A stretch of 64,000 nt of DNA, taken from assembly GCA_002345545.1 (NCBI GenBank), contig DDVW01000064.1, positions 44,568 to 108,567 on the forward strand. Reading direction: 5' to 3'. Made by a program: the position numbers and the translations under genes. The notes under the pieces were generated by a model. That model was not told the DNA's origin and did not search any database. It saw nothing but the letters and a program-made list of their open reading frames with translations. This DNA is from Stenotrophomonas sp. UBA2302. GTDB taxonomy: Bacteria; Pseudomonadota; Gammaproteobacteria; Xanthomonadales; Xanthomonadaceae. This document shows positions 40,291 through 51,070 of this stretch, piece by piece (within the stretch, counting starts at the first letter, position 1; every line of letters begins with the position of its first letter).

Positions 40291-42666
40291 TCAGAATTCC
40301 TGCCAGTCCGACTCGGCCAGTTCGGCCACCGCCACGCGTGATGCCCTTGCGCGGGGGGCGGCGGGCTCTGCCTTGGTGACGGCAGGTGCTGCCCGGGGGG
40401 GGCGCGGGGCCGGCGCCGGAGTTGCGACGGGAGCGCTGGAGCTGTCATCGAAGCGGAACACGGCAACGACTTCGGCCAGGTGCACGGCCTGTTCCTCCAT
40501 CGCGCGTGCGGCGGCGGTGGCTTCCTCCACCAGTGCGGCGTTCTGCTGGGTGGTTTCATCCATCTGCACCACCGTCTGGTTGACCTGTTCGATACCGGCG
40601 CTCTGCTCCTGCGAGGCGGCGGAAATCTCGGCCATGATGTCGGTGACGCGGCGTACCGAAGCGACAATCTCATCCATCGTGCTGCCGGCCTTGCGTACCA
40701 GCGCCGAACCGTCGGCGACCTTGCTCACCGAGTCGTCGATCAGCGTCTTGATCTCCTTGGCGGCACCGGCCGAGCGCTGCGCCAGGGTACGTACCTCCGA
40801 GGCGACCACCGCGAATCCGCGTCCCTGCTCACCAGCACGGGCGGCTTCCACTGCGGCATTGAGGGCGAGGATGTTGGTCTGGAAGGCGATACCATCGATG
40901 ACCGACAGGATCTCGGCGATCTTCTTCGACGACTGCTCGATCTGGCTCATGGTGGTCACCACCTGGCCGACCACTTCGCCACCCTGCGAGGCCACCGCGG
41001 CGGCGCCGATGGCGAGCTGGTTGGCCTGGCGTGCCGAGTCGGCGTTCTGGCGTACGGTGGAGGTGAGTTCCTCCATCGATGCCGCGGTTTCCTCCAGGTT
41101 GGCCGCCTGCTGCTCGGTGCGACGCGACAGATCGCTGTTGCCACTGGCGATTTCGGTGGCCGCCGAGTTGATCGACAGCGACGACTGCTTGATGCGGCTG
41201 ACGATATCCGACAGCTGTCCGGTGGTGGCGTTGGCGTCATCGCGCATGGTGGCGAACACACCCTGGAAGTCGCCGTGCATGCGCACCGTCAGATCGCCCT
41301 GCGACAGGCCCGACAACAGCTGGGATATCTGCTCCAGGCTGCTGGCATTGGCATCAAGCAGACTGTTCAGCTGGCTGGCCAGCTGCAGGAAGAAGCCTTC
41401 CTTGCCATTGCTGTCGATACGCCCGCTCAGGTCACCGGCGGCGGCGGCCTCGATTACCCGCGCCACTTCCTTCTCGATCATCGCTTCGGTGGTACGGTCA
41501 CGCCATTCGACGACATGACCCACCGCCACCCCGGCATCATCACGGATGACCGAGATGGTCTGCGCGAACTGGGCGGCACCGAATTGCATGTCACGCTTGA
41601 ACACGCCCGTCTTGTCGAGCACCTCAAGGACCTTGCCCTCGACTTCACCGCGGTACTCCAGTGCGGTAAACGGCTGCCCGACCAGCGGCTTGCTGGCGTC
41701 GTAGTGGCTCAGTTCGCCGGCGAAGTCGTCGCTGTACTGCACCAGCTTATCCTGCAGGGCGCGATTGGCGTAGACGATTTCCAGATCGGTGTTGGTCAGA
41801 TACACGCCGGTCGAGGAGTAGTCCAGTGCGGTGCGGATGCGCAGGTTCTCGGCGGCAACGGCGGCATCGCGCTCGATGCGTTCACGCAGGTCGCGCTGCA
41901 TCCGCTGCATCGCCCGCAACAGGTCACCGACTTCATCGGCGCGCGAGGTGTCGATGCTGCCATCCAGCTTGCCGCTGGCGATCTCGTTGGCCACGTCCAC
42001 CGCGCTGCGCATCGCGCCGACCAGCGAGCGGGCGAACAGCCATGCCAGCAGCAGGCCGGCGCCGATGCCGATCACCACCGTCAGCGCGGTCATCGCCGCC
42101 GAAGAGGTGTAGGTTGCGGCGGCGGCTTCAGCGGCGCTCTTGGCGCGGGTATTGGAGTCGTTTGACAGCGCGGCCAGCGATGCGGTGCTCTTGCGATGCA
42201 GGGTACGGGTTTCGCCGACGAAGGTGTCCACGGCGTCGTCTGGCAGCTCCAGCTCCAGCAGTTCGTTCACTGTGTCATAGGACGCCTTGGCGGCGGTCCA
42301 GTCGGCAACGAAGGTGTCGAACAGCTTGCGTCGTTCCGGGCTGTCGATCTGCTTGGAATAGCTGGCAATCGTGTCGTCAATGCGCTGGCGCAGATTGGCC
42401 GCACTGTTCCTGGCTTCCGTCTTGACCTCGTCGCTGGCACGCACCAGGCCCTGGTAGGACGCGTTGCGGTATTCGTTGACCATGCCGGACAGCTCGCCGG
42501 TGGTACGCAGGTCCACGACGCGTTTTTCAGCCAGAGTGGTGGTGACGTTGTCCAGAGAGCTCAGGCCGCGATAGGCGACGATGCCCTGGACCAGCATCAC
42601 GAGCAGGACGATGCCGAAGGTGAGCATCAGCTTCGGCTTAAGTTTGAGGGAGTGGATCCACTGCAT
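40291..42666 (-). CDS. Methyl-accepting chemotaxis protein with four-helix-bundle sensor and PAS domain
   Basis: 791 residues from the ATG at 42666 ([17 protein letters not shown]); an ATG at 42693 would add nine. The first membrane segment (about 14-34) is followed by a periplasmic helical bundle (4HB_MCP type, about 35-185), a second segment at about 190-210, HAMP, a cytoplasmic PAS domain at about 275-390 ([20 protein letters not shown]), further HAMP-like helices and the signalling domain with [21 protein letters not shown] Pro/Ala-rich linker leads to the C-terminal tether DWQEF, a CheR-docking pentapeptide of the NWETF type. Confidence 0.94.
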   Translation of the reverse strand: MQWIHSLKLKPKLMLTFGIVLLVMLVQGIVAYRGLSSLDNVTTTLAEKRVVDLRTTGELSGMVNEYRNASYQGLVRASDEVKTEARNSAANLRQRIDDTIASYSKQIDSPERRKLFDTFVADWTAAKASYDTVNELLELELPDDAVDTFVGETRTLHRKSTASLAALSNDSNTRAKSAAEAAAATYTSSAAMTALTVVIGIGAGLLLAWLFARSLVGAMRSAVDVANEIASGKLDGSIDTSRADEVGDLLRAMQRMQRDLRERIERDAAVAAENLRIRTALDYSSTGVYLTNTDLEIVYANRALQDKLVQYSDDFAGELSHYDASKPLVGQPFTALEYRGEVEGKVLEVLDKTGVFKRDMQFGAAQFAQTISVIRDDAGVAVGHVVEWRDRTTEAMIEKEVARVIEAAAAGDLSGRIDSNGKEGFFLQLASQLNSLLDANASSLEQISQLLSGLSQGDLTVRMHGDFQGVFATMRDDANATTGQLSDIVSRIKQSSLSINSAATEIASGNSDLSRRTEQQAANLEETAASMEELTSTVRQNADSARQANQLAIGAAAVASQGGEVVGQVVTTMSQIEQSSKKIAEILSVIDGIAFQTNILALNAAVEAARAGEQGRGFAVVASEVRTLAQRSAGAAKEIKTLIDDSVSKVADGSALVRKAGSTMDEIVASVRRVTDIMAEISAASQEQSAGIEQVNQTVVQMDETTQQNAALVEEATAAARAMEEQAVHLAEVVAVFRFDDSSSAPVATPAPAPRPPRAAPAVTKAEPAAPRARASRVAVAELAESDWQEF

Positions 42667-42719
42667 TGGGGCGAGATCTCCGATGACAAACACTGCCGGA
42701 GTGGCAGGGAGGCGATGTC

Positions 42720-42742
42720 GGCAGCCGTCAAGGACGGCTGCC
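42720..42742 (-). terminator. Hairpin after the OB-fold gene
   Basis: A perfect 10-bp inverted repeat (GGCAGCCGTC/GACGGCTGCC) with a 3-base loop, 11 bases after the OB-fold gene stop. No U-run, so read-through into the receptor gene is likely. Confidence 0.4.
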
Positions 42743-42753
42743 GGAAACGCGGA

Positions 42754-43140
42754 TTACTTGATGTTCGCCAGCTTCAGGCCCGACGGTGCGGTGACTTCGA
42801 TCTCGGCGCGCGATGCATCACGCCGGATCTTGCCGATCACGCACACGGTCTTGCCTTCCAGGGTTTCCAGCGGGAAGTTGAACTTGTCGCGGTTGCTGCC
42901 GGCGATACGGGCGGAGAAGGCGTGGCGCGGGAATGCACCCCCCATGTGCAGGAAGGTGGGCTGGCCTTCGGAGCCTTCCGCATAGCGGGCCTTTTCCACT
43001 TTGCCGCAGACCATGCCGTCCTGGCCGGCAAAGCGGGCCGCATTTTCCGGCGGAATCATTTCGCCGCTGGCGGCCAGTGCGGTGCTGGAGGCGGCGGCCA
43101 GAACAACAGCCGAGAACAGCGGAATCATGTGCTTGTACAT
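42754..43140 (-). CDS. Exported OB-fold-like protein, sigma-28 controlled
   Basis: 128 residues from the ATG at 43140, with GGAGA upstream. A signal peptide (MYKHMIPLFSAVVLAAASSTALA, cleavage at about 23) precedes one domain of about 100 residues. The pattern MVCGKVEKARYAEGSEGQPTF, then FSARIAGSNRDKF and GKTVCVIGKI resembles the OB-fold proteins found alone or beside thermonuclease-like domains, but there are no nuclease residues. It lies between cheW and a receptor gene and has its own sigma-28 promoter, so it is probably part of the motility regulon. Its role is unknown. Confidence 0.75.
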   Translation of the reverse strand: MYKHMIPLFSAVVLAAASSTALAASGEMIPPENAARFAGQDGMVCGKVEKARYAEGSEGQPTFLHMGGAFPRHAFSARIAGSNRDKFNFPLETLEGKTVCVIGKIRRDASRAEIEVTAPSGLKLANIK

Positions 43141-43193
43141 CGTTATCTCCGGAATGGCCTTGCAGGAAGCCCGGAAAGTCGGGCATGAATTCC

Positions 43194-43220
43194 CTATCGG
43201 CCGGCGGCAGTCGCGCTTGA
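43194..43220 (-). promoter_or_regulatory. Sigma-28 promoter for the OB-fold gene
   Basis: Minus strand TCAA, 15 bases, GCCGATAG: 3 of 4 and 7 of 8 matches to the consensus, 54 bases before the ATG. Confidence 0.75.
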
Positions 43221-43262
43221 GGGGAATGTATGGAAGTGAGGTGTGTTTCACGGATTCGCTTT

Positions 43263-43754
43263 TCAGGCGACCGGTGCTTCCACGGCGGCGGGCTGGCCGA
43301 GATCGGCGATGTCCAGCAGGGTTTCGATATCCAGCAGGATCAGCATCCGCTCATCGTGGGTGCCGATACCGGAGATCACGCGGGTATCGACTGCGGCACC
43401 GAATTCGGGGGTGGCGCGGATCTGCTCGGCGGCGAGCGGGATCACGTCCGAAACGCTGTCCACCACGATGCCGACCACGCGGTCTTCGACGTTGAGCACG
43501 ATCATCACGGTGAAGGCGTCGTAGCGTGCTTCGTGAAGGTGCAGTTTCAGGCGCAGGTCGATCACCGGCACGATGGTGCCGCGCAGGTTGATGACGCCCT
43601 TGATGTAGTCCGGCGCGTCCGGAACGCGGGTAACGGCGTCATAGCCGCGGATTTCCTGCACTTTGAGGATATCCACGCCGTAGTGTTCGTTGCCGAGGGT
43701 GAAGCTGAGGAATTCACCGCCGGAGCTGGCGGCAGGGGAGCGGGTGTCGTTCAT
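43263..43754 (-). CDS. cheW: Chemotaxis coupling protein CheW
   Basis: 163 residues, a single CheW domain (FLSFTLGNEHYGVDILKVQEIRGY, VINLRGTIVPVIDLRLKL, GIVVDSVSDV) bridging receptors and CheA. N- and C-terminal extensions of about 12 residues are low-complexity. It is flanked by the OB-fold gene and the PilZ protein gene and has its own strong sigma-28 promoter. Confidence 0.95.
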   Translation of the reverse strand: MNDTRSPAASSGGEFLSFTLGNEHYGVDILKVQEIRGYDAVTRVPDAPDYIKGVINLRGTIVPVIDLRLKLHLHEARYDAFTVMIVLNVEDRVVGIVVDSVSDVIPLAAEQIRATPEFGAAVDTRVISGIGTHDERMLILLDIETLLDIADLGQPAAVEAPVA

Positions 43755-43803
43755 GGCGATTGGGAGTCCTGGCGGGTGCCGGTGCGGGCGGGGTACAGCA
43801 CCG

Positions 43804-43830
43804 GTATCGGCGTCAGGCCGGCGGACTTTA
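43804..43830 (-). promoter_or_regulatory. Sigma-28 promoter for cheW
   Basis: Minus strand TAAA, 15 bases, GCCGATAC: perfect -35 and 7 of 8 in the -10, 50 bases before the cheW ATG. Confidence 0.82.
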
Positions 43831-43840
43831 GCGTTGGCGC

Positions 43841-44614
43841 TTACAGGTCGCCGTTCTGTCGTGCCTTGCGCTCGCGGTCGATACGGAAGATGTAGCGCTG
43901 GATCAGGGCGTCGGCGCCGCGCGGCAGATCCTCGAAACGCAGGCCCACGCGGCGTTGCTCGGTGCCGTTGGCCAGCTTCTGCAGGCGCTGGTTGCAGACA
44001 ACCAGGGTGAGGGGAATCGAAGTGCCATCGGGAAGGCGCAGTTCGCTGCCACGGCAGGATTTCTGCAGTGGCAGCGGCGGGGTGTCACCGGGCAGCAGCA
44101 GGGCGATGCCGCTGGCGCTGATGTCCACCACCCGTACGGTTGCCGGTTCACCGGCGTCTTCCAGTCGCAATGTGCAGAGCGGCGAATCGGTGACGGGTGT
44201 TTCCAGACGATAGAAATCACGGCGCTGCAGGTGATGGATTTCTTCCGGAACGGTGGTGCGGAAGGCGCTGCGGCCCTGGTCGTCGACGCAGTGCACCTGC
44301 GGCAGCCGGAAGCGCACGGTGACCCTGTCCACCTGGGCAAAGCACAGCAACCAGGCGGCATTTCCGGCCTGGCGGTTGATGGCTGCCAGCGGACTGCCAT
44401 CCAGCAGCAGGCTGTCCCCGTCCAGTTCCAGTATCGCGGTAGGGAAGGCGTGGCTGCCACCGTCCGGGTGGGCGCTGACGATGGCACGCTGGTCGATCAG
44501 GGCACGCAACAACAGCTGGATCTGGCGTGGATTGCGCACGCTGTAGCGCTCATCCACATACTGGTCGCTTTCGAAGGCCGGTGTATCGGGCGTTGTCGGA
44601 TCGAGCTCGGGCAT
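43841..44614 (-). CDS. ycgR: Flagellar brake protein YcgR (YcgR_N + PilZ domains)
   Basis: 257 residues from the ATG at 44614. The N-terminal YcgR domain (about 15-125; SVRNPRQIQLLLRALIDQRA) is followed by a PilZ domain (about 130-245). The c-di-GMP-binding arginine pair is visible in LQRRDFYRLETP and the second motif in VVDISASGIALLLPG. In enteric bacteria YcgR bound to c-di-GMP slows the flagellar motor. A perfect sigma-28 promoter stands upstream. With RpfG and the EAL protein it places several c-di-GMP elements in this window. Confidence 0.9.
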   Translation of the reverse strand: MPELDPTTPDTPAFESDQYVDERYSVRNPRQIQLLLRALIDQRAIVSAHPDGGSHAFPTAILELDGDSLLLDGSPLAAINRQAGNAAWLLCFAQVDRVTVRFRLPQVHCVDDQGRSAFRTTVPEEIHHLQRRDFYRLETPVTDSPLCTLRLEDAGEPATVRVVDISASGIALLLPGDTPPLPLQKSCRGSELRLPDGTSIPLTLVVCNQRLQKLANGTEQRRVGLRFEDLPRGADALIQRYIFRIDRERKARQNGDL

Positions 44615-44673
44615 GATCGGGAAGCAGGTACCCAGAAGGTGGGCAGGTCGCAGCGGGATACTGCTGATCCGTG

Positions 44674-44700
44674 TTATCGGCCACATCCGCGTTTGCTTTA
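44674..44700 (-). promoter_or_regulatory. Consensus sigma-28 promoter for ycgR
   Basis: Minus strand TAAA, 15 bases, GCCGATAA: a perfect match to the FliA consensus, 60 bases before the ycgR ATG. Confidence 0.9.
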
Positions 44701-44758
44701 GCCCGTGCTCCGGAGACCCCGGATGCACGGGTGCGGAAGGCGGCCGCTATCGGTGGCG

Positions 44759-47128
44759 TCAGAACTCCTGCCAGTCGTCGTGTGCAGGTGATGCGCAGGG
44801 CGGGGCGACGGGAATCGCGCGCAGGACCGGACGGGGGCGGGGCGTTGCCGGCCGGGGCGCCTGTGCTGTGGATTGAAGGAATGAAGCCGCGTCCGCTTCT
44901 TCCAGCCGGAAGCGGGCTACCGCCTCGGTGAGCAGCTGTGCCTGCTCTTCCATCGCACGCGCGGCGGCGGTGGCTTCCTCCACCAGCGCGGCGTTCTGCT
45001 GGGTGGTCTCGTCCATCTGCACCACGGTCTGGTTGACCTGCTCGATGCCGGCGCTCTGCTCCTGCGATGCAGCGGAGATCTCGGCCATGATGCCCGTCAC
45101 CCGCTGCACCGAGCTGACGATCTCGCCCATGGTGCTGCCGGCCTGATGCACCAGCGTCGAGCCTTCGGACACCTTTTCCACCGAGTCGTCGATCAGCTGC
45201 TTGATCTCCTTGGCGGCAGCGGCGCTGCGCTGGGCGAGCGTGCGAACCTCCGAGGCGACCACGGCAAAACCACGGCCCTGCTCACCGGCGCGGGCCGCTT
45301 CCACCGCCGCGTTCAACGCCAGGATGTTGGTCTGGAAGGCGATGCCGTCGATCACCGCGATGATGTCGGCAATCTTCTTCGACGATTGTTCGATCGCGCC
45401 CATGGTGTTCACCATCTGCGTGGCGACGTCGCCGCCCTGCGAGGCGATGGAGTGCGCGCCGATGGCGAGCTGGTTGGCCTGACGGGCGTGTTCGGCGTTC
45501 TGGCGCACGGTGGAGGTCAGCTCCTCCATCGAGGCGGCGGTCTCCTCCAGGTTGGCAGCCTGCTGCTCGGTGCGCCGCGACAGGTCCTGGTTGCCGCTGG
45601 CGATTTCATGTGCGGCCAGGTTGATGCTGGCGGCCGCTTTCTGGATGCCGCCGATGATGGTGGTCAGCTGCTCGACGGTGGTGTTGGCGTCATCACGCAT
45701 GCGTGCGAACACGCCGTGATAGTCACCCTGCATGCGCCGGGTCAGGTCACCCTGCGAAAGCGCATGCAGCACCGCCGACACCTGTTCGACGCTGCCGGAG
45801 ATGGCACCCAGCAGATCATTCATCTGTGCCGAGAGCGTGGCCAGAAAACCGGTCTTGTCGTCCATGGTGATGCGTCCGGACAGGTCGCCGCGAACAGCGG
45901 CGGCGATTATCGTGCTGACTTCCTCCTCGATACGCGCCTCGACCGTGCGGTCATCCCACTCCACCACATAGCCGACACAGCCGCCGTCGGGGGTGTTGAT
46001 CGGATTGATGATCTGGCGCAGTGCATGGCCACCTACCTGGATCTGGGCGCGATGGGTGCCACGCAGTTCACCCAGCAGCTTGCGCTGGTGCGGCGGATGC
46101 TTGTGGAAGATGTCGATATTGCTGCCGATAAGGGTTTTCAGATCGAACTGCGGCAGGTCGCGGCGCATGTTCTGCTCGGCGGCGCCCAGCATCTCGAACA
46201 GCGGACGGTTGGCGTAGATGATGTTCAGATCGGCATCGGCGATCATCACCCGGGTGGCGATGTTGTCCAGCGCGGTGCGCAACCGCAGGTCATCGGCGGC
46301 ACGGGCCTGGTCTTTCTCGCCGCGCGCCCGGAGCTGGAGGATCATCTCGCCAATGGCGGTATGCATCTGCCCGATCTCGTCGCGGCCATGGTGCTCGCCG
46401 GATATCTCCAGTTCGCCACGGGACACCGCCTGGATGGCGCGCAGTGCACTGGACAGCGGGCGCAGGATGGAACGGGCGATCAGCCAGCATGGCAGCAGGG
46501 CGGAGAGCAGCACCAGAATTCCAGCAAGGACCAGACTGCGGCTGAAACTTGCAGCACGGCTGGCGATCTCGTCGGTGTATTCGCCGCTGCCGATGATCCA
46601 GCCCCAGCGCTTGTGCAGGCCAACGTAGGAAATCTTCTGCACCGCGTCTTCGACGCCCGGCTTGGGCCAGGTGTAGTCGAGGAAGCCGCCACCTTTCTGG
46701 CCCAGCTTGACCATTTCGACAAAGATCTTCTTGCCGTCGGTGCTGGTGGTATCACTGAGGTCCTTGCCGTTGAGCGCGGTCTGGTAGGGATGCATCAGCA
46801 TGGTGGGGTGCTCATCGTTCACCCACAGGTAGTCGCTGCCGTTGGCACTGCGCAGCGATTCGATCGCCACCAGCGCGCGTTGCCGGGCATCGGCCTCCTC
46901 CAGCTCTCCGGCATCGACCCGGTCGGCATAGCGGTTGGCCAATGTGATGGCCGCTTCCACCCGGGTATGCAGGGCCTTGCGTTCGTTCTGGATCAACTCG
47001 TCGTAGTTGCGCTTGGCGGTGATCACGCACAGGGCGATGATGCCCGCTGCGAGAATGCCCAGCATCAGCAGGAATTTCCGCTGCAAAGGCAGGTCGCCGA
47101 ACACGCGCGACAATGGACGGGCACTCAT
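44759..47128 (-). CDS. Methyl-accepting chemotaxis protein with sCache sensor and PAS domain
   Basis: 789 residues from the ATG at 47128 ([21 protein letters not shown]). First membrane segment at about 20-40, single-Cache periplasmic domain at about 45-185 ([30 protein letters not shown]), second segment at about 195-215, HAMP, cytoplasmic PAS at about 290-400 ([21 protein letters not shown]) and the signalling domain (about 490-730, core [20 protein letters not shown]). The C-terminus is a Pro-rich linker plus DDWQEF, the CheR tether. Preceded by a sigma-28-like promoter. Confidence 0.94.
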   Translation of the reverse strand: MSARPLSRVFGDLPLQRKFLLMLGILAAGIIALCVITAKRNYDELIQNERKALHTRVEAAITLANRYADRVDAGELEEADARQRALVAIESLRSANGSDYLWVNDEHPTMLMHPYQTALNGKDLSDTTSTDGKKIFVEMVKLGQKGGGFLDYTWPKPGVEDAVQKISYVGLHKRWGWIIGSGEYTDEIASRAASFSRSLVLAGILVLLSALLPCWLIARSILRPLSSALRAIQAVSRGELEISGEHHGRDEIGQMHTAIGEMILQLRARGEKDQARAADDLRLRTALDNIATRVMIADADLNIIYANRPLFEMLGAAEQNMRRDLPQFDLKTLIGSNIDIFHKHPPHQRKLLGELRGTHRAQIQVGGHALRQIINPINTPDGGCVGYVVEWDDRTVEARIEEEVSTIIAAAVRGDLSGRITMDDKTGFLATLSAQMNDLLGAISGSVEQVSAVLHALSQGDLTRRMQGDYHGVFARMRDDANTTVEQLTTIIGGIQKAAASINLAAHEIASGNQDLSRRTEQQAANLEETAASMEELTSTVRQNAEHARQANQLAIGAHSIASQGGDVATQMVNTMGAIEQSSKKIADIIAVIDGIAFQTNILALNAAVEAARAGEQGRGFAVVASEVRTLAQRSAAAAKEIKQLIDDSVEKVSEGSTLVHQAGSTMGEIVSSVQRVTGIMAEISAASQEQSAGIEQVNQTVVQMDETTQQNAALVEEATAAARAMEEQAQLLTEAVARFRLEEADAASFLQSTAQAPRPATPRPRPVLRAIPVAPPCASPAHDDWQEF

Positions 47129-47196
47129 CAGGTTGCTTCCTTTTACGGTTTGCTCTGGGACCGGCCGGAGGGGAGGAATTGCCGGTGTTCCTGCAA

Positions 47197-47223
47197 CTAT
47201 CGGCATTCCGGCGGATTTCTGAA
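47197..47223 (-). promoter_or_regulatory. Sigma-28-like promoter for the 44759-47128 receptor
   Basis: Minus strand TTCA, 15 bases, GCCGATAG: 7 of 8 in the -10 but only 2 of 4 in the -35, 69 bases before the ATG. Confidence 0.6.
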
Positions 47224-47277
47224 GGTGCTGGGTCGGTGCTGCTCCCGGTCCGCGTGGACTGGAGCAGCATCCGGGGC

Positions 47278-48241
47278 TCAGAATTCCTGCCAGTCGCCAG
47301 CGTCGGCCGTGACGGCTTCGAAGCGGGCGGGCTTGCGTGCGGCCGGGGCGGTGGCCTTGCTCACAGGCACGGCAGCGATGAGCGGCCTGCCCGGCAGTGG
47401 CGCGGTCTTCGGTGCAGCAGGTTGAGCGGCTTGCAGCCGGAACAGTGCAACCGCCTCACCCAGCGCGTGTGCCTGGCCTTCCATCGCGCGTGCGGCGGCG
47501 GTGGCCTCCTCCACCAGCGCGGCGTTCTGCTGAGTGGTCTCGTCCATCTGCATCACGGTCTGGTTGACCTGCTCGATACCCGCGCTCTGCTCCTGCGAGG
47601 CGGCGGAGATCTCGGCCATGATGTCGGTTACCCGCTGCACCGAGCTGACGATCTCGCCCATGGTGGTGCCGGCCTGGTTGACCAGGGTGGAACCCTCGCT
47701 GACCCGTTCCACCGAATCCTCGATCAGTTCCTTGATCTCCTTGGCGGCAGCGGCGCTGCGCTGGGCGAGGGTACGTACCTCGGAGGCGACCACGGCAAAA
47801 CCACGGCCCTGTTCGCCGGCGCGGGCCGCTTCCACCGCGGCGTTCAACGCCAGGATGTTGGTCTGGAAGGCGATGCCGTCGATCACCGCGATGATGTCGG
47901 CGATCTTTTTCGACGACTGCTCGATCGCGCCCATGGTGTTCACCATCTGCGTGGCGACGTCGCCGCCCTGCGAGGCGATGGCGTGCGCGCCGATGGCGAG
48001 CTGGTTGGCCTGACGGGCGTGTTCGGCGTTCTGGCGCACGGTGGAGGTCAGTTCCTCCATCGAGGCGGCGGTTTCCTCCAGATTGGCGGCCTGTTGCTCG
48101 GTACGCCGCGACAGGTCCTGGTTGCCGCTGGCGATCTCGCTGGCGGCGAGGTTGATGCTGGTCGCCGCATGCTGGATGCCGCCGACGATGTCGGTCAGCC
48201 GTGCCACGGTGGTATTGGCATCATCACGCATGCGGGCGAAG
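47278..48241. repeat. Long direct repeat, copy 1 (receptor 3' end)
   Basis: 964 bases matching 50107-51070 without gaps at a constant offset of 2829, with roughly 30 mismatches by eye (about 97% identical). It covers the linker, tether and most of the signalling domain of two adjacent receptor genes. Similarity drops sharply upstream of it. Suggests recent duplication or gene conversion. Confidence 0.9.
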
Positions 48242-49920
48242 ACACCATTGAAATCACCTTCCATCTGCTGGCTCAGGTCGCCCTTGGCAATGGAGTGCAA
48301 CAAGGAAGAAATCTGCTCGAGGTTGCCATCGGTGGTTTCCATCAGCAGGTTCAAGCCGGCGACCATGGCGCGAAAGTCATACTGGTAGCGCCCCACATCA
48401 CCGCGCTGGCTGAAATCACCGGCGGCAGCGGCCGAGGTCAGGCGTTTTATTTCGCTATTGATCGCTGACAGGCTGGCCTTGGTCGCATCCATGGCCTCGG
48501 TAATGGCTGCCTTCTCACCTGGCAGTCGATCCATATCCACGGAAAGATCGCCGGAAGCGTAACCGCGCATCACTTCCACAATCCGCATTTTCACTGCGAT
48601 ATGTTGTGCGACCAGAGTGTTGGCTTCGTGCACCATCTGGCCGTAGTCGCCAGGGAAGCGCGATTCATCGATGCGGAAGCTGATCTGGCCTTCCTCATGA
48701 CGGCGGGTCATCTCGCCCTGTGCGCTGATCACCGCATGCAACTGCGTCTGCATGCGCAGCATGGCATTGAGCAAGGTGCCCAGTTCGTCGTCGCGCTCAT
48801 GCTGGATGCGGTTGTCCAGGCGGCCGTTGGCAATGGCATTCGAGACGTTTACCGCCTCATCCAATGGCCTGAATACCAGCTTGTGCAACAGCAGGAACAG
48901 CGCGCCGCACAGGACCAGGGCGGCGATCACGCCGACGATGATGATGGTCCACAGCAGGCTGCGTGCCTGCTGCATCAACAGCGCGCGCGGGACCACCACG
49001 CCCAGCGCGAAGGCCTGCTCGGAGTCGCCGATCTTCAAGGGCGCATAAGCCTCGACCACGTTTTCACCGAGTTCCTTGTTGTAGGCCTCGATGAACACCG
49101 TGTTGCCCTTGGCCACATCGGCCAGGATCGCGCGGGTACCGGCATCGTCCAGAATGCTGCCGACACGGCTTGCGACCGGATCGGCCACGATCATGCCGCC
49201 CGGGGAAAGCAGGCGTACATGGCCGCTCTGCATCGGCTTCAGCTGGCTGAGGCGTTGCTGCAGAGATTCCAGTGCGAAATCCACCGTCACCACGCCGAGG
49301 TAGTGGTCATTCTCGAGGATCGGTGTGGCCAGGGTGGTCATCAGCACGTCGCGGTCGCCGAGCTGGTAGGAAAAGGGCTCGATCACCAGCGGCTTTTTGA
49401 GTTGGCGCGGCAGCAGGTACCAGTCGCCATCACCGGCGACCTCATAGCTATGCAATACCTCACGCACCAGCGCGCCGTCCTGGCGTGCCCAGTAGCTCAT
49501 GAAGCGGCCGCTGCCGTCGTGGCCTTCGCTGTCGCTGTACGCCTGGTCGTTGCCGTCGTATGCATCCGGCTCCCACAGAGTGCTCACGCCCAGCCATCCA
49601 GTATGGCTTTCCAGCTGCCTGTGAAGCATGGCGTTGGCACTGTGACGGTTGGTCGCCTGCTGTTCGCGTTGCCCGAGAAGACTGCTGACGATGGCGTCAT
49701 TGGATTCGAAGCCGCGGCCCAGCTCGGCGGCGATGCGCTGGGCTTCCAGGTTCGCGAGATTTTCCATGCTGGTGCGCGAGCTGGAGAGCAGGGCGTCACT
49801 GCTGCGTAGATAGCTGACCAGCGCGGTTACGCCAAAGGACAGCATGGCGATGACGGCCAAGCCGAGCATCAGGCGGGCAGCAATGCTGCTGGAGAAGTGG
49901 CGGTGCGAACGGCTGGACAT
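47278..49920 (-). CDS. Methyl-accepting chemotaxis protein with double-Cache sensor
   Basis: 880 residues from the ATG at 49920. First membrane segment at about 15-38, then a large periplasmic dCache_1 domain (about 45-315; the segment [18 protein letters not shown] is typical), second segment at about 325-348, HAMP, helical HAMP-like repeats and the signalling domain (about 585-830, core [20 protein letters not shown]). The C-terminus ends in GDWQEF, a CheR tether after a Pro/Ala linker. Its last 320 residues are nearly identical to those of the next receptor gene at 50107. Confidence 0.94.
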   Translation of the reverse strand: MSSRSHRHFSSSIAARLMLGLAVIAMLSFGVTALVSYLRSSDALLSSSRTSMENLANLEAQRIAAELGRGFESNDAIVSSLLGQREQQATNRHSANAMLHRQLESHTGWLGVSTLWEPDAYDGNDQAYSDSEGHDGSGRFMSYWARQDGALVREVLHSYEVAGDGDWYLLPRQLKKPLVIEPFSYQLGDRDVLMTTLATPILENDHYLGVVTVDFALESLQQRLSQLKPMQSGHVRLLSPGGMIVADPVASRVGSILDDAGTRAILADVAKGNTVFIEAYNKELGENVVEAYAPLKIGDSEQAFALGVVVPRALLMQQARSLLWTIIIVGVIAALVLCGALFLLLHKLVFRPLDEAVNVSNAIANGRLDNRIQHERDDELGTLLNAMLRMQTQLHAVISAQGEMTRRHEEGQISFRIDESRFPGDYGQMVHEANTLVAQHIAVKMRIVEVMRGYASGDLSVDMDRLPGEKAAITEAMDATKASLSAINSEIKRLTSAAAAGDFSQRGDVGRYQYDFRAMVAGLNLLMETTDGNLEQISSLLHSIAKGDLSQQMEGDFNGVFARMRDDANTTVARLTDIVGGIQHAATSINLAASEIASGNQDLSRRTEQQAANLEETAASMEELTSTVRQNAEHARQANQLAIGAHAIASQGGDVATQMVNTMGAIEQSSKKIADIIAVIDGIAFQTNILALNAAVEAARAGEQGRGFAVVASEVRTLAQRSAAAAKEIKELIEDSVERVSEGSTLVNQAGTTMGEIVSSVQRVTDIMAEISAASQEQSAGIEQVNQTVMQMDETTQQNAALVEEATAAARAMEGQAHALGEAVALFRLQAAQPAAPKTAPLPGRPLIAAVPVSKATAPAARKPARFEAVTADAGDWQEF

Positions 49921-49978
49921 AGTGGGCTACCAATTGGGATGGAGAAAGCCATGCGTAAAGCGCGTACTTCAGCCCAAG

Positions 49979-50005
49979 GTATCGACCCCCGATCCAACTC
50001 CTTTA
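49979..50005 (-). promoter_or_regulatory. Sigma-28-like promoter for the dCache receptor
   Basis: Minus strand TAAA, 15 bases, GTCGATAC: perfect -35 and 6 of 8 in the -10, 59 bases before the ATG. Confidence 0.65.
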
Positions 50006-50106
50006 GTGGCCGCCGGAGAGGGTGGGCGTTGTGAGGCGGGTAGAGCGCGCGCCGATGCCCTGCAATGGCAGGGCATCGGGCGATGCGGAGCAGGTATCCG
50101 CTGGGC

Positions 50107-51070
50107 TCAGAATTCCTGCCAGTCGCCAGCGTCGGCCGTGACCGGTTCGAAGCGAGCGGGCTTGCGTGCGGCCGGGGCGGCGGCTTTGCTCACAGGCACG
50201 GCAGCGGTGAGCGGCCTGCCCGGCAGTGGCGCGGTCTTCGGTGCAGCAGGTTGAGTGGCTTGCAGCCGGAACAGTGCAACCGCCTCACCCAGCGCGTGTG
50301 CTTGGCCTTCCATCGCGCGTGCGGCGGCGGTGGCTTCCTCCACCAGCGCGGCGTTCTGCTGGGTGGTCTCGTCCATCTGCATCACGGTCTGGTTGACCTG
50401 CTCGATACCCGCGCTCTGCTCCTGCGAGGCGGCGGAGATCTCGGCCATGATGTGGGTCACCCGCTGCACCGAGCTGACGATCTCGCCCATGGTGGTGCCG
50501 GCCTGGTTGACCAGGGTGGAACCCTCGCTGACCCGTTCCACCGAATCCTCGATCAGTTCCTTGATCTCCTTGGCGGCAGCGGCGCTGCGCTGGGCGAGGG
50601 TACGTACCTCGGAGGCGACCACGGCAAAACCACGGCCCTGTTCGCCGGCGCGGGCCGCTTCCACCGCGGCGTTCAACGCCAGGATGTTGGTCTGGAAGGC
50701 GATGCCGTCGATCACCGCGATGATGTCGGCGATCTTTTTCGAAGACTGCTCGATCGCGCCCATGGTGTTCACCATCTGCGTGGCGACGTCGCCGCCCTGC
50801 GAGGCGATGGAGTGTGCGCCGATGGCGAGCTGGTTGGCCTGGCGGGCGTGTTCGGCGTTCTGGCGCACGGTGGAGGTCAGTTCCTCCATCGAGGCGGCGG
50901 TTTCCTCCAGGTTGGCGGCCTGCTGCTCGGTGCGCTGCGACAGGTCCTGGTTGCCGGTGGCGATCTCGCTGGCGGCCAGGTTGATGCTGGCGGCGGCGTT
51001 CTGGATGCCGCCGACGATGTCGGTCAGCCGTGCCACGGTGGTATTGGCATCATCACGCATGCGGGCGAAC
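50107..51070. repeat. Long direct repeat, copy 2 (receptor 3' end)
   Basis: Second copy of the 964-base repeat; see 47278-48241. Differences are scattered, and a small cluster lies near the boundary at about 50990-51000. Confidence 0.9.

Noticed and set aside
45146..47425. Long plus-strand open frames (for example 759 residues) opposite the chemoreceptor genes; similar ones at 37575-40157 and 50065-52131.
   Set aside because: They recur opposite each receptor because the receptors are homologous, which makes the shadows look like a protein family. The minus-strand receptor motifs are decisive.
47278..51070. The 964-base repeats as a transposon or duplicated insertion.
   Set aside because: They coincide with the coding region of receptor signalling domains in frame, with no inverted ends or transposase.
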